Positions 1 to 10,599 of a stretch of DNA of 64,000 bases are shown here, one piece after another (within the stretch, counting starts at the first letter, position 1; each line of letters begins with the position of its first letter). The notes under the pieces were generated by a model, which had not been told where the DNA came from, searched no databases, and saw only the letters and a program-made list of their open reading frames with translations. Source of the DNA: Lachancea mirantina (Eukaryota; Ascomycota; Saccharomycetes; Saccharomycetales; Saccharomycetaceae); contig LT598469.1 in assembly GCA_900074745.1 (NCBI GenBank), forward strand, positions 496,001 to 560,000, given 5' to 3'. Position numbers and translations under genes: made by a program.

Positions 1-672
1 GTTATGGCAGCAGCCAAGAGAAGAGGTCTAGGTTTGGTAAGATTTATTGGTTTCCTTTACCGCTCTAATCTGTTGACCGCTAAAATGATGTTTGAGTGTT
101 TCCGAAGGTTAATGAAGGATTTGGCTGACAGCCCAAGTGAAGAGACTTTGGAGTCCGTCATCGAATTGTTAGGAACTGTCGGTGAACAGTTCGAAGGCGA
201 CAAATTAGTTCAGCCCAATGGTGCCCTTGAAGGTTCGACTGTGTTAGATCAGTTGTTCTTCATGTTGGACAAGATTACACAAAGCGGCGATTTATCGAGT
301 AGAATCAAATTTAAGCTTGTTGACATGAAAGAACTCAGAGAAAAGAAGCATTGGAACAACGCCAAGCGCGACGAGGGCCCAAAGACCATTCAACAAATTC
401 ACGAAGAAGAAGCTGCCAAAAAGGCTCATGAAGAAAGAGAGCGCAGACTCAAGAGTGGATCCAGATCCAATTCTAGGAGAAACAACTCAAATATGGGTCC
501 AAGGAATGGGTCTAGAAGAGATCTACCCTCGATGTCGAAAGATAATTTCATTTCTACAAGGTCTACCTCTTTGAGGCATGCTCAGAGTTCTAATAAAGAG
601 GAAGCTCCAGCTCCAAAGACTGCGACAAACATGTTTGATGCATTAATGGGACCCGAGTCGGATGAGGACTAG
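1..672 (+). CDS. TIF4631/TIF4632: eIF4G translation initiation factor, C-terminal part (cut by window start)
   Basis: This is the scaffold subunit of cap-binding complex eIF4F, which links eIF4E, eIF4A and poly(A)-binding protein in the cytoplasm. Only the last 223 codons are in the window; the frame is open through base 1, so the ATG at position 4 is internal. Residues 1 to about 120 match the end of the MIF4G HEAT domain (helices with FIGFLYRSNLLTAKMMFECF and the KFKLVDMKELREKKHW region). After that comes a charged linker, then an Arg/Ser/Asn-rich stretch like the RNA-binding RS segment of yeast eIF4G, and a conserved acidic tail ending MFDALMGPESDED. The neighbour TYW3, facing it, repeats the S. 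cerevisiae TIF4632-TYW3 order. A non-duplicated species has a single eIF4G, so both S. cerevisiae symbols apply. Identity is secure; the upstream part is unseen. Confidence 0.93.
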   Translation, partial: VMAAAKRRGLGLVRFIGFLYRSNLLTAKMMFECFRRLMKDLADSPSEETLESVIELLGTVGEQFEGDKLVQPNGALEGSTVLDQLFFMLDKITQSGDLSSRIKFKLVDMKELREKKHWNNAKRDEGPKTIQQIHEEEAAKKAHEERERRLKSGSRSNSRRNNSNMGPRNGSRRDLPSMSKDNFISTRSTSLRHAQSSNKEEAPAPKTATNMFDALMGPESDED

Positions 673-976
673 AGTATTGGCAGGCCCGGCAATTAAATTT
701 ATAAACCACGGTTATTATCCCATTACTTGTCATGAAACGACGGAAATCATCTAATCAAAGAGGAGAAGGCTGAAATTTTGTAAATCTATCCTGTTTCTCC
801 CTCACAACAAGAACTTAGTTAAAGGAGAAACAACTTTTCTTCTCTTCATTTAATTTGGCATTTTGACACTCTAAAATATCATGCGAAGCATCATTTACTC
901 AATAGCTTGTACTTTAGAAAACCTCTACCATCAAGTATTTCCACTACACTATGTTAATAAACGCAATTTTCTCATC
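673..976. other. Convergent intergenic region between eIF4G and TYW3
   Basis: About 300 bases between two stop codons that face each other. It is A/T-rich with several T- and A-runs, as expected for two overlapping 3' untranslated regions. I see no further gene. Confidence 0.6.
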
Positions 977-1804
977 TCATAATTGAGCGTTCTCGTGTAA
1001 CTCGTTGGCAGCTTCTTGCGCTTCCAAAAGGGCTTTTTGTCTCAAGAGTCCCGCATTGCGTTTTCGCTCTCTTCGCGCTTCTTTCGACTCAGTTTGCGGC
1101 TGCGGAACTGATGGTTGATCCTTTGCTGGATTGAAAGCCACCTCGATGCGATTGTGTAGCTCGCGCAATTTGATGGCGTTTTCCCCAAACTTTCTCGTCG
1201 AGAGTTGATCGATGATGGTGATATATCTCTTAGATACGAAAAACCGTAACACATTTTGAGGGTCTCCTGGAGCCTTGTATCCAATCGGGATATCGAGTTT
1301 GATGTTTATCCGCATGGCAACTATGTTGTTACTGCCTACCCCACTCTCACGGAAACCGCACGACATTGCGATGTTAAAGAGTTTGGCCGCGGTCTCGAAA
1401 TTTCGACATTTAACATGCAAAATCAAGGGCTCAAATTTGTAAAGAACATACTGCACAGTTGAATCAAGATCGCACTCCTCCTCAGGCTTGAATTCAATCA
1501 TATCTTTAAACTTTTCAATCCATCCATTGACTTTCGAAGACTCGTGCGTCACGAACAGCCATTTCCCACCGTCACCTTTCCCGCCACTCTTGTGAGACCC
1601 ATCACGCACTTTATTGCCCTCAATGAACACACTAACTCTACCAGAACACGAAGAGGTAGTAACCATGTCAGGATGAGAATTTATGAGCTCAATGATAGGA
1701 ATACATGGCTCATCGATAGAGCCCTTGGGAGAAAGATCCGATTCAGAACTCGAAATTTCTTGCAAAATATGTTCTTTCTTCTGTGCAAATGCGTCCTGAA
1801 CCAT
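977..1804 (-). CDS. TYW3: tRNA wybutosine-synthesizing protein 3
   Basis: Tyw3 methylates N4 of the tricyclic intermediate yW-86 on G37 of tRNA-Phe, using S-adenosylmethionine, in the wybutosine pathway of the cytosol. The 275-residue protein has the usual length. Family motifs are visible: SHPDMVTTSSCSGR at residues 43-56, a Gly-rich KGDGGKWLFVTHE at about 76-88, and a SCGFRESGVG segment near residue 150. The C-terminal 35 residues are basic then Ala/Glu-rich and probably disordered. The start is the first Met, directly after an in-frame upstream region with no further Met. It shares a 350-base divergent promoter with GTR2. The S. cerevisiae orthologue YGL050W also lies beside TIF4632, so synteny supports the call. 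Confidence 0.93.
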   Translation of the reverse strand: MVQDAFAQKKEHILQEISSSESDLSPKGSIDEPCIPIIELINSHPDMVTTSSCSGRVSVFIEGNKVRDGSHKSGGKGDGGKWLFVTHESSKVNGWIEKFKDMIEFKPEEECDLDSTVQYVLYKFEPLILHVKCRNFETAAKLFNIAMSCGFRESGVGSNNIVAMRINIKLDIPIGYKAPGDPQNVLRFFVSKRYITIIDQLSTRKFGENAIKLRELHNRIEVAFNPAKDQPSVPQPQTESKEARRERKRNAGLLRQKALLEAQEAANELHENAQL

Positions 1805-2155
1805 TGTTACGCTGGCGATTGGTCTTGAACGAGCAATTGGCTATAAAAGCTTCTAACGCGATGGGCTGATGTGCAAATTTCGAGCGGCTTTTTTCGTCAA
1901 TGAGGTCAAATTAGTTCACTCAAACCAATCTGATGAGCCCTTTTTGTTTAAACTGCTACTCCTTCAAGGGATTCGAATCGATGGATAGCCAATTGCACAG
2001 GTTATTGACAGTGTTTCTATTCAAGTGACTGGATGATGCTAAGTTCACGTGATTGCAGAAACCTGTCAAGTTCTTGAATCAAATCCACTGGGTTAGTTTT
2101 CACGATAACCACCAAGGAGAATCCAAGACAAATACATCTCGGACACAGACACAGC
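1805..2155. promoter_or_regulatory. Divergent promoter of TYW3 and GTR2
   Basis: A 351-base stretch between two start codons facing away from each other. It holds a perfect TCACGTGA octamer (2045-2052), the E-box type bound by Cbf1-like bHLH factors in yeasts, about 100 bases before GTR2. A TATA-like TATAAAAG lies at about 1841, near the TYW3 start. No other gene is visible. Confidence 0.5.
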
Positions 2156-3241
2156 ATGAATCATGATGCGAGGGACTCAAAGGCTACGGTTTTACTCATG
2201 GGGTTAAGGCGGTATGATTACAGGTCTTTCAAACTTTAAATTTGGACAATTTTTTCTGAGTTTTGAATATGAACTGAGAGAATTGAAAAACTAACGAATT
2301 TATACCATAGAGGGGGCAAATCGTCGATATGTAAAGTGGTTTTCCACAATATGCAACCATTGGATACGTTGTATTTGGAATCCACCACAAATCCGACCAC
2401 AGAGCATTTTTCGACCCTCATAGATTTGGCCGTTATGGAGCTTCCGGGGCAGTTGAACTATTTCGAGCCGACATATGACTCTGAAAGGCTGTTCAAGAGT
2501 GTTGGTGCGCTGGTATATGTCATTGACGCACAGGATGAGTATATGAACGCGTTAACGAATTTCGCTATAATCATAGAATATGCACACAAGGTGAATCCGA
2601 ATATTAATATCGAAGTATTGATTCACAAAGTAGACGGGTTGAGCGAAGATTTCAAAGTGGATACGCAGCGTGATATCATGCAACGTACAGGTGAAGAATT
2701 GCTCGAGTTAGGACTGGATGGTGTGCAAGTCTCGTTTTACTTGACGTCTATTTTCGATCATTCCATTTACGAAGCGTTTTCACGTATAGTACAAAAGCTT
2801 ATTCCCGAGCTGCCCTTTCTGGAAAACATGCTCGATAATCTGGTACAGCATTCCAAAATCGAAAAATGTTTCCTGTTTGACGTCAACTCCAAGATCTACG
2901 TTTCTACAGACTCTGCGCCTGTCGACATTGTTACCTATGAGACCTGTGCAGAGTTCGTTGATGTCACCATCGATTTGCACGATCTTTACAAAGATCAGGC
3001 CAAAAAGGACACATCGCGCGAATTGAAAAGCGTATCAGCACTGAACAACGGTGTCGTGATTTATCTGCGTCAAATGATCCGTGGGCTGGCCCTCGTGGCA
3101 CTCATAAGACCTGACGACACTGACGTTGACAGCTGTCTAACAGTCGTTGACTATAATGTCGACATTTTCAAAAATGGACTTGAAAACGTATGGGCACATG
3201 CCAGAATAAAACCGGAAGACGGAGACAACTCATACGCCTAA
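2156..3241 (+). CDS. GTR2: Rag-family GTPase Gtr2 (two exons)
   Basis: Gtr2 is the RagC/D-type GTPase that pairs with Gtr1 in the vacuolar EGO complex and signals amino-acid sufficiency to TORC1. I read exon 1 as 2156-2211 and exon 2 as 2311-3241, giving 328 residues. The 99-base intron starts GTATGA, has the branch-like AACTAAC at 2289-2295 and ends ATAG. It splits codon 19 inside the P-loop: joined, the exons give MGLRRGGKSS, a correct GxxxxGKS motif, whereas exon 2 alone lacks it. Downstream are LIHKVDGL (G4-like) and the C-terminal roadblock fold with YLRQMIRGLALVALIRP. S. cerevisiae has RRCGKSS here; the Cys is Gly in this protein. The S. cerevisiae gene, as I recall it, is intronless. 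Identity is near certain; the splice model rests on frame and motif. Confidence 0.92.
2212..2310 (+). other. GTR2: GTR2 spliceosomal intron
   Basis: 99 bases. Donor GTATGA at 2212, branch-like AACTAAC at 2289-2295, acceptor ATAG ending at 2310. The branch to acceptor distance is only about 15 bases. Removing it restores the full GTPase P-loop in frame. Confidence 0.85.
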
Positions 3242-3588
3242 GCACACCGAGCAACTGCCGAACAAGCGGCCTTCGGTATATTCGTTAGTCGGGCTCATGT
3301 CCTCTATCTCATCTTCTACACAATTCCACGAGCAATGAAGCTATCGTTCCAGGAGAAATCGGATTTTGTTTCTTGGATCCGTGGCATGCCCATTCAATCG
3401 ATACAAATATATAAATACTAGCGTTTTCCAGGGCTTTATTTCTTTGTTCTGTTTCGACATCGTTGAGATGATTCCCGATTTTTCACTATGAAATGATCAT
3501 CACCTGTCGATCTGAAAAATTGGGTATTGTTAATCGAGCAATTGGTGACGAACAAAACAGATGAAAGCTACAATCCTCTCTGCTTAAC
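3242..3588. promoter_or_regulatory. Intergenic region between GTR2 and the Zn2Cys6 gene
   Basis: About 350 bases serving as GTR2 terminator and promoter of the downstream regulator. CCG and CGG triplets cluster at 3246-3275 (around CCGAACAAGCGG), the sort of half-sites Zn2Cys6 proteins bind, which would fit autoregulation but is not proof. A TATA-like ATATATAAATA lies near 3405-3417. Confidence 0.35.
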
Positions 3589-5619
3589 ATGGAGGATGGT
3601 TTCGATCTTGAGAGCGATGTAATTGACTTGGATTTGGCCAACTGCGAATTGTTTTATGATGGTGTCGGGTCATCTGATAGTACAAGAAGCTCACAGCCAG
3701 CAACTAGACCTATTAGAAGGAAGCATCGCAACTCGAAGCTGGGATGTCGTGAGTGCAAAAAAAGGAGAATTAAGTGTGACGAAACCTTACCAGAATGTAT
3801 TAATTGTCGAAATCGGAAAAGACGTCGTTCAGAAACGAGATGTTCGTACCTTGAATTGGCGAAAGACGAGTTCACTAGGGTTGAAAGGCTGATAGCCCAG
3901 AAACGTGACTTGGAAATGAATGAAGCTCGCAAGAACAAGAATGATGTCGATGTCGTTGCTGCACCGCAGATTGTAAACCCTGGTGGTTTCTTCGATATGA
4001 GGGGCCATGAAATTCCGATGATTCCACATCGCACTGTGCTGGCGGCTTCCCTTTGGACTCCCATTGTTGGTATGAAGGGTGTACGAAATGCAGAGGCTTT
4101 ATTTTCGCGGCTTGCACAAAATGCGATGCAAGACTGGTACATGTCGTCGGTATGTTTGATGGCGCTTGCTGTTCATGCCATCATCCATTCTTTTAAGCGA
4201 AAAATCCAGTTGCAAATGAAATTTCCAAGTCCCGAACAACACTGTGATCAGTATGATCTTCTTCAAAGGGAAATGATGGCCTTGAGCACGATTGCCACAA
4301 GATTAAAAATGTCACTCATATCGTATGTCAGAGAAATTATTCTTTTGTTCTTGACATCGCGAACCGTGATTGCCAATGAGTTCATGGGATCTCGATTGTT
4401 GTTAGCATCCTACTGCTTGCAAAATATTGAGGTTTATACAAATTTTCAGCGTGACGACAAACATCATATCGCCATGATAGACATGTGTCTCGAAATCTAC
4501 AAACATGACGGGCGCCAAAATATTGCTAGAACAGTGCAGTACGTGTGGAAAACGTTTCCATACATGCTGGACTTTCTACACATACCGATCTACTCATCAG
4601 GCCCGCTCCATGAGCTGATAGAAGTGTTTCAAGAGTTCAAGCCTTTCATTGAGAGTTCTCAAGATCATGAGTTGCTCTATCATTTCGAAGAAACATACAG
4701 TTTCTTGGTTTACCTTACCAACCTGCTTCCTGGCAAAGAAGGAGCAATACCCTTTTTACCAGACGTCGCGTACGAGGTTTTTCGCAGGTGGGTTTTGTTG
4801 ATACCGCCAGGGGCGTTTTCCATTGATGCTTCTATGACAGGCGTTCAAAGGGTTTTTTACACATTTTTCCACAGCATTCCAGCGTACTTGTGTAACCTAC
4901 TTCCATCCATTACGTTTGTCGTTCACCGTCAACTCTACGGTCCCGTTGCTCTTTATCCTTTTTCATTGAAATCGGTTCTCCAGAATCTTGAACGGGAATT
5001 GGTCACATTCGCAGAATTTTCGGTTCGGCTCTTGGCATTTATGGAGAGAAGAATATGTTGCTTCCACAATTTTTTCGCAATTGAGAATCCGCTGCCACCG
5101 GATGTGGCAGATTATCGTTTCAATTCGAGAATAGCGTCAAACGTGAAAGAAGATTTTATCGAATCTTTCAGAAACACCCTCATCGAATGGCGTCATTATC
5201 CCAGTCTCAGCGACTCTAGGACAAATATACAATCATTGAGTGAGGAAAACCGCTTTATGTTCAAAGTCCGGGATGCTGTATCGAGCAGGATGGAGCAACT
5301 AGTGGAAGCCAAAACATCGAATCCCAATCGGCTGTTTTACTCCAACGTCCAGGAATCTTCGAAGATCATTGACCAAACTCTTGACGGCACGAGCGATCTC
5401 TTTCCTTCAGGCTTTACAAAAGTATCGAAAATACCGTCTACCTTCAAATACAAAAGTTCGAATTCGTTTGTCATTAATGAAGTTGGCCTTTTCGATCAGG
5501 ATCACGATATCGGTGACATATTAGAAAACCTGCCACCGCCTGTTTTATTTAATACTCCCACCGTAGAATTCGTGATGGACTATAAAATTGATAGAATCAG
5601 TCTCTTGACAAAAAGTTAA
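3589..5619 (+). CDS. Zn(2)Cys(6) fungal transcription factor, unnamed
   Basis: A 676-residue nuclear regulator with an N-terminal zinc binuclear cluster and a long alpha-helical remainder like the fungal regulatory (middle homology) region. The cluster cysteines are C53, C56, C63, C70, C73 and C85, giving spacing 2-6-6-2-11. The last loop is longer than the usual six to nine residues and very basic (RNRKRRRSETR). The GCRECKKRRIKCDE core resembles the Lys14/Upc2 type of domain, but the rest is not close enough to anything I remember to name it. A basic stretch (IRRKHRNSK) just before the cluster could be a nuclear localisation signal. The C-terminal third is less ordered and ends without a typical acidic activation tract. 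The target genes are unknown. The start is the first Met; the acidic first 25 residues look like a genuine N-terminus. Confidence 0.88.
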   Translation: MEDGFDLESDVIDLDLANCELFYDGVGSSDSTRSSQPATRPIRRKHRNSKLGCRECKKRRIKCDETLPECINCRNRKRRRSETRCSYLELAKDEFTRVERLIAQKRDLEMNEARKNKNDVDVVAAPQIVNPGGFFDMRGHEIPMIPHRTVLAASLWTPIVGMKGVRNAEALFSRLAQNAMQDWYMSSVCLMALAVHAIIHSFKRKIQLQMKFPSPEQHCDQYDLLQREMMALSTIATRLKMSLISYVREIILLFLTSRTVIANEFMGSRLLLASYCLQNIEVYTNFQRDDKHHIAMIDMCLEIYKHDGRQNIARTVQYVWKTFPYMLDFLHIPIYSSGPLHELIEVFQEFKPFIESSQDHELLYHFEETYSFLVYLTNLLPGKEGAIPFLPDVAYEVFRRWVLLIPPGAFSIDASMTGVQRVFYTFFHSIPAYLCNLLPSITFVVHRQLYGPVALYPFSLKSVLQNLERELVTFAEFSVRLLAFMERRICCFHNFFAIENPLPPDVADYRFNSRIASNVKEDFIESFRNTLIEWRHYPSLSDSRTNIQSLSEENRFMFKVRDAVSSRMEQLVEAKTSNPNRLFYSNVQESSKIIDQTLDGTSDLFPSGFTKVSKIPSTFKYKSSNSFVINEVGLFDQDHDIGDILENLPPPVLFNTPTVEFVMDYKIDRISLLTKS

Positions 5620-5751
5620 TTCAACCAATGTCAACTTAAGTATGCATTTAGGGCTCTTGGATACTCGAACTAATTAATCTTTTATCTGAATACTCGTTTC
5701 TTAATTCTCAGTCATGCAGCCGGCAAGATCTTCTGCACGAAAACCAAAAAA

Positions 5752-5823
5752 CACTCACGGTGGGGGTCGAACCCACAATCTTCTGATTAGAAGTCAGACG
5801 CGTTGCCATTACGCCACGCGAGC
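5752..5823 (-). tRNA. tR(UCU): tRNA-Arg (anticodon TCT)
   Basis: A 72-base gene on the minus strand. The acceptor stem GCTCGCG pairs with CGTGAGT, the discriminator is G, and the B-box GGTTCGACCCC is intact. The anticodon stem-loop is TCTGA-CTTCTAA-TCAGA, so the anticodon is TCT, reading AGA. There is no intron. A T-run follows the 3' end on the transcribed strand, as needed for RNA polymerase III termination. Closely matches the S. cerevisiae tRNA of the same specificity. Confidence 0.97.
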
Positions 5824-6277
5824 TTTTGTGTAATATTTAAATAATGAAGAGATTATAATATAGAAATGCATCGCAGCATGCTCACTATCAATAAAGATCA
5901 TGATCACGGTTTGATTTAGAGCATTTTTGATCTATGACCACCTGTGCATTTCAAAAACACCACGATTGTTCTTTCTAAGTCCTAAGGCTGCCTTACTACA
6001 CTGGTTGCTTTAACTGTGGTAGCAGCATCTAAAGTGCGTGTTTCTTGGCGCTTGATACCTTACTAAAGAAATTAATCGCGCTAGTTGCCCGATTGAGACA
6101 ATTAATCGCGATGATGTCTTATCAGGTTTCTAATCGCGCTTATCACGATAAGAGCTTCCAAGACGTAACGAATCGTGCTTTTCTCGAAAACCGCTGCGGT
6201 ATATAAATGCAAGCTATCAGCGCGGTCGGTGCAAATCAACTACAAGATATTGCAACCCGTATCGTGTAAAACTCACC
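5824..6277 (+). promoter_or_regulatory. AMD2 upstream region with repeated TAATCGCG and GATA sites
   Basis: TAATCGCG occurs at 6073-6080, 6103-6110 and 6131-6138; the first two are part of an identical ATTAATCGCG ten-mer exactly 30 bases apart. Three GATAAG elements follow or overlap: 6118-6123 and 6139-6144 on the minus strand and 6147-6152 on the plus strand, the last two forming a palindromic CTTATCACGATAAG. GATAAG is the binding site of the nitrogen-catabolite GATA factors (Gln3, Gat1, Dal80). A CCG-N3-CGG at 6191-6199 abuts a TATA box at 6200-6207. Together this looks like a nitrogen-controlled promoter. Confidence 0.6.
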
Positions 6278-8017
6278 ATGGCACAGTCATCAATCCTAGA
6301 AAATCTATATTATGATAAGCCGCTCAAATACAAGCCAGACTTAATCAAGTTTGAGAGCACATATGCACCTAAAATCGAGAAATACCGTAAAGAACTGAAT
6401 GACAGCATCCCCCATCAAGTGAAGCTTCGGGCAGGAACGATAGGCGCTGGTTTAGAGATTCCTGATGATTTTGATAATGTGGCTTTTAAACAAGCACATG
6501 AAGTGGCCAGCAAATCGGGACTTTTATCAAAGGAGGAGCTGGCAATTGTTGGGTTAGAAGCGGTGGAAATTGTCAGTGAAATAGCAGTTGGCGAATTGAC
6601 CGCCACGCAAGTCATTTCCGCATTCATCAAGCAAGCTGCCATTGCCCAGCAAATCACCAATTGTGCAATGCAGTTTTTCCCAGAAGAGGCTCTAAAAAGA
6701 GCGAAGGAATTAGACGATTATTATGCAAAGCATGGTAAAACAGTGGGACCCATGCATGGTTTACCTGTCTCGTTGAAGGAACATTATGGCTATAAGGGCA
6801 AAACAACAAACGCTGGATTTGTTTCCATGATAGATAATGTAACGGAAGAGGATTCACTTGTCACATCAATTTTCAGAAACGCAGGAGCCGTTTTTTATAT
6901 TCGAACAACTCAACCACAATCCTTAATGCATTTAGACTCGTCCAACAATATTATTGGCCGTTGTCGCAATCCTTACAACACCGCATTATCACCAGGGGGA
7001 TCTACTTCTGGAGAAGGAGCGCTCATCTCTTTGCTAGGATCCCCTCTTGGGCTAGGAAGTGATATTGGTGGCAGCATTCGGGCGCCTGCTGCTTTCTGTA
7101 ATATCTGGGGCTTTAAGCCCACAAACAAGCGGGTATCTCTGCAAGGTGCTTACGCGAGTTACCGTGATATGGCAAACGATTTTGTTCTATGTTCCGTGGG
7201 TCCGCTTGCCAATTCTGCTGACGATCTCGAGCTTTTCATGAAGACATTTCTGGGTGCAGAACCCTGGCTCAAGGACAACTATCTCACGCGGGCGCCTTGG
7301 AATTCAAGTGTATCTTTGAAGCCTAAAGACTTGAAAATAGGCATAGTTTTTGATGATGGAGTCGTTGCTCCTTCACCGCCAATTATGAGGGCTTTGGAAA
7401 TGGCGAAGTCGAAATTGGAACAAGCTGGCGTTGCCAAATGTATCGAGTTTGTTCCTTTCGAGACTTTGAAGGGCTTGGAAATTTGCTACGCGGCTTACAA
7501 CGTCGACGGTAATTTGAATCATAGGACGAGATTTGAAGAATCTGGTGAGCCCTTGAGGCCCTTGAGTGAACATCACATGCGTTTCGGAGAAGGCGACAAA
7601 GATTTCACCGGCCTAGAATTATTGCAATTGATTTACAAGCGTGACAGTTATCGTCAACAATTTGCTGAAGCCATGAACGAAGCAGATGTTGATTTCATTC
7701 TGACCCCGGCGTATTTTGCACCGGCCGCTGTACCTGACAAAATTAAATATTGGGGTTACACCGCTCTGTACAATATTCTGGATCTTCCAGGTGTTTCGTT
7801 CCCAACCGGTGTAGTGACAGATCAAGCGATCGATACGGTAGACAAGCATTTTAGACCTCGCAATGAAGTGGAGGCATACGAATACAGCTTGTATGACGCT
7901 GACGTTTTCGACGGATCTCCAGTCGGGTTGACGTTGCACGGAAGAAGATTTTATGACGAGGAAACGCTGGGAGCTGCGAAATTAGTCCAAAAAATTATCT
8001 CAACGCAGGGCAACTAG
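6278..8017 (+). CDS. AMD2: Amidase signature family hydrolase (Amd2-like)
   Basis: A 579-residue amidase that would hydrolyse a carboxamide to acid and ammonia; the natural substrate of yeast Amd2 is not established. The amidase-signature catalytic set is present: K167 in SLKEHYG, the Gly/Ser-rich SPGGSTSGEG at 238-247 supplying the cis-Ser (S242 or S244), and the nucleophile S266 in GSDIGGSIRAP. Length and the N-terminal helical extension match S. cerevisiae Amd2 (YDR242W) and the acetamidase group. There is no signal peptide, so it is probably cytosolic. Its promoter carries several GATAAG elements, suggesting induction when good nitrogen is scarce. It sits between two tRNA genes outside any synteny I recognise, so it may be a mobile or lineage-specific placement. 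Confidence 0.85.
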   Translation: MAQSSILENLYYDKPLKYKPDLIKFESTYAPKIEKYRKELNDSIPHQVKLRAGTIGAGLEIPDDFDNVAFKQAHEVASKSGLLSKEELAIVGLEAVEIVSEIAVGELTATQVISAFIKQAAIAQQITNCAMQFFPEEALKRAKELDDYYAKHGKTVGPMHGLPVSLKEHYGYKGKTTNAGFVSMIDNVTEEDSLVTSIFRNAGAVFYIRTTQPQSLMHLDSSNNIIGRCRNPYNTALSPGGSTSGEGALISLLGSPLGLGSDIGGSIRAPAAFCNIWGFKPTNKRVSLQGAYASYRDMANDFVLCSVGPLANSADDLELFMKTFLGAEPWLKDNYLTRAPWNSSVSLKPKDLKIGIVFDDGVVAPSPPIMRALEMAKSKLEQAGVAKCIEFVPFETLKGLEICYAAYNVDGNLNHRTRFEESGEPLRPLSEHHMRFGEGDKDFTGLELLQLIYKRDSYRQQFAEAMNEADVDFILTPAYFAPAAVPDKIKYWGYTALYNILDLPGVSFPTGVVTDQAIDTVDKHFRPRNEVEAYEYSLYDADVFDGSPVGLTLHGRRFYDEETLGAAKLVQKIISTQGN

Positions 8018-8499
8018 GCGTAAATCTGTGTAACGGATGCAATACACTTAAAGAGCATTTGCTAAATATTTCCAGTGTGTCGGTGTAGTTTTTAAGCCAC
8101 AATACAATTTTCGTATCAGAGTTCAGACGTCTGTTGCAAAACATAAAAAAAATGGTAAATGAAAGTCATGCAAACCTAATGACGAAGGTACCAGACCGAG
8201 GAAGAGTGTTTGTCAGAACGCCGAAGTGTATCCGCCTCCGGATCTTGTCGAAAGATCCCAAGCTTGATATACAATTTCAATTCATAAAGTCACGTGATAT
8301 ATGTGTCATATTATTGTCCAACATATGGTACCAGTAGAGCACGAGTCTCAAAAGGTCATATGGCATGTGATAAACACAGTTCTTGCCCAATTAACTTCCA
8401 CCCACAGCAAACACCGCCAAAATGCGACGTCCATCACTAGTAATCTAATCACTACTTATCTAGCTATACAGCCAGAGCCTTCTTTACATCCCAACAAAT
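8018..8499. other. Intergenic region between AMD2 and tRNA-Leu
   Basis: About 480 bases with no convincing gene. It contains a TCACGTGA octamer at 8290-8297. Short frames that cross it have no recognisable product. Confidence 0.4.
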
Positions 8500-8600
8500 G
8501 GGAGTTTGGCCGAGTGGTTAAGGCGTCAGGTTTAGGATATTTCACACTATCAGAAACCCTGATATCTTCGGATGCGCGGGTTCGAATCCCTCAGCTCTCA
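8500..8600 (+). tRNA. tL(UAG): tRNA-Leu (anticodon TAG) with 20-base intron
   Basis: A 101-base gene. The acceptor stem GGGAGTT pairs with AGCTCTC (two G-T pairs, as in S. cerevisiae), discriminator A, long variable arm typical of leucine tRNAs, and B-box GGTTCGAATCC. The anticodon loop is TTTAGGC with anticodon TAG once the intron 8537-8556 is removed; the intron begins one base 3' of the anticodon and contains CTA that can pair with the anticodon, as tRNA introns do. An AT-rich stretch with T-runs follows as terminator. Confidence 0.95.
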
Positions 8601-10431
<1,831 letters not shown>

Positions 10432-10599
10432 GCGCAGACGAAGAGTTATTAGAGTTTCTGTACATATTCAAATCAACGTTGGAAATTTTGCAGATCAACT
10501 CGAGAATCGGGTCAGGTGGAACGGTTCAGTCTTTTCTAAGGATAAATTTTGGATTAGATTATTCTTCATATATCTACTCAAAGCATTAGGGTACTTGCT

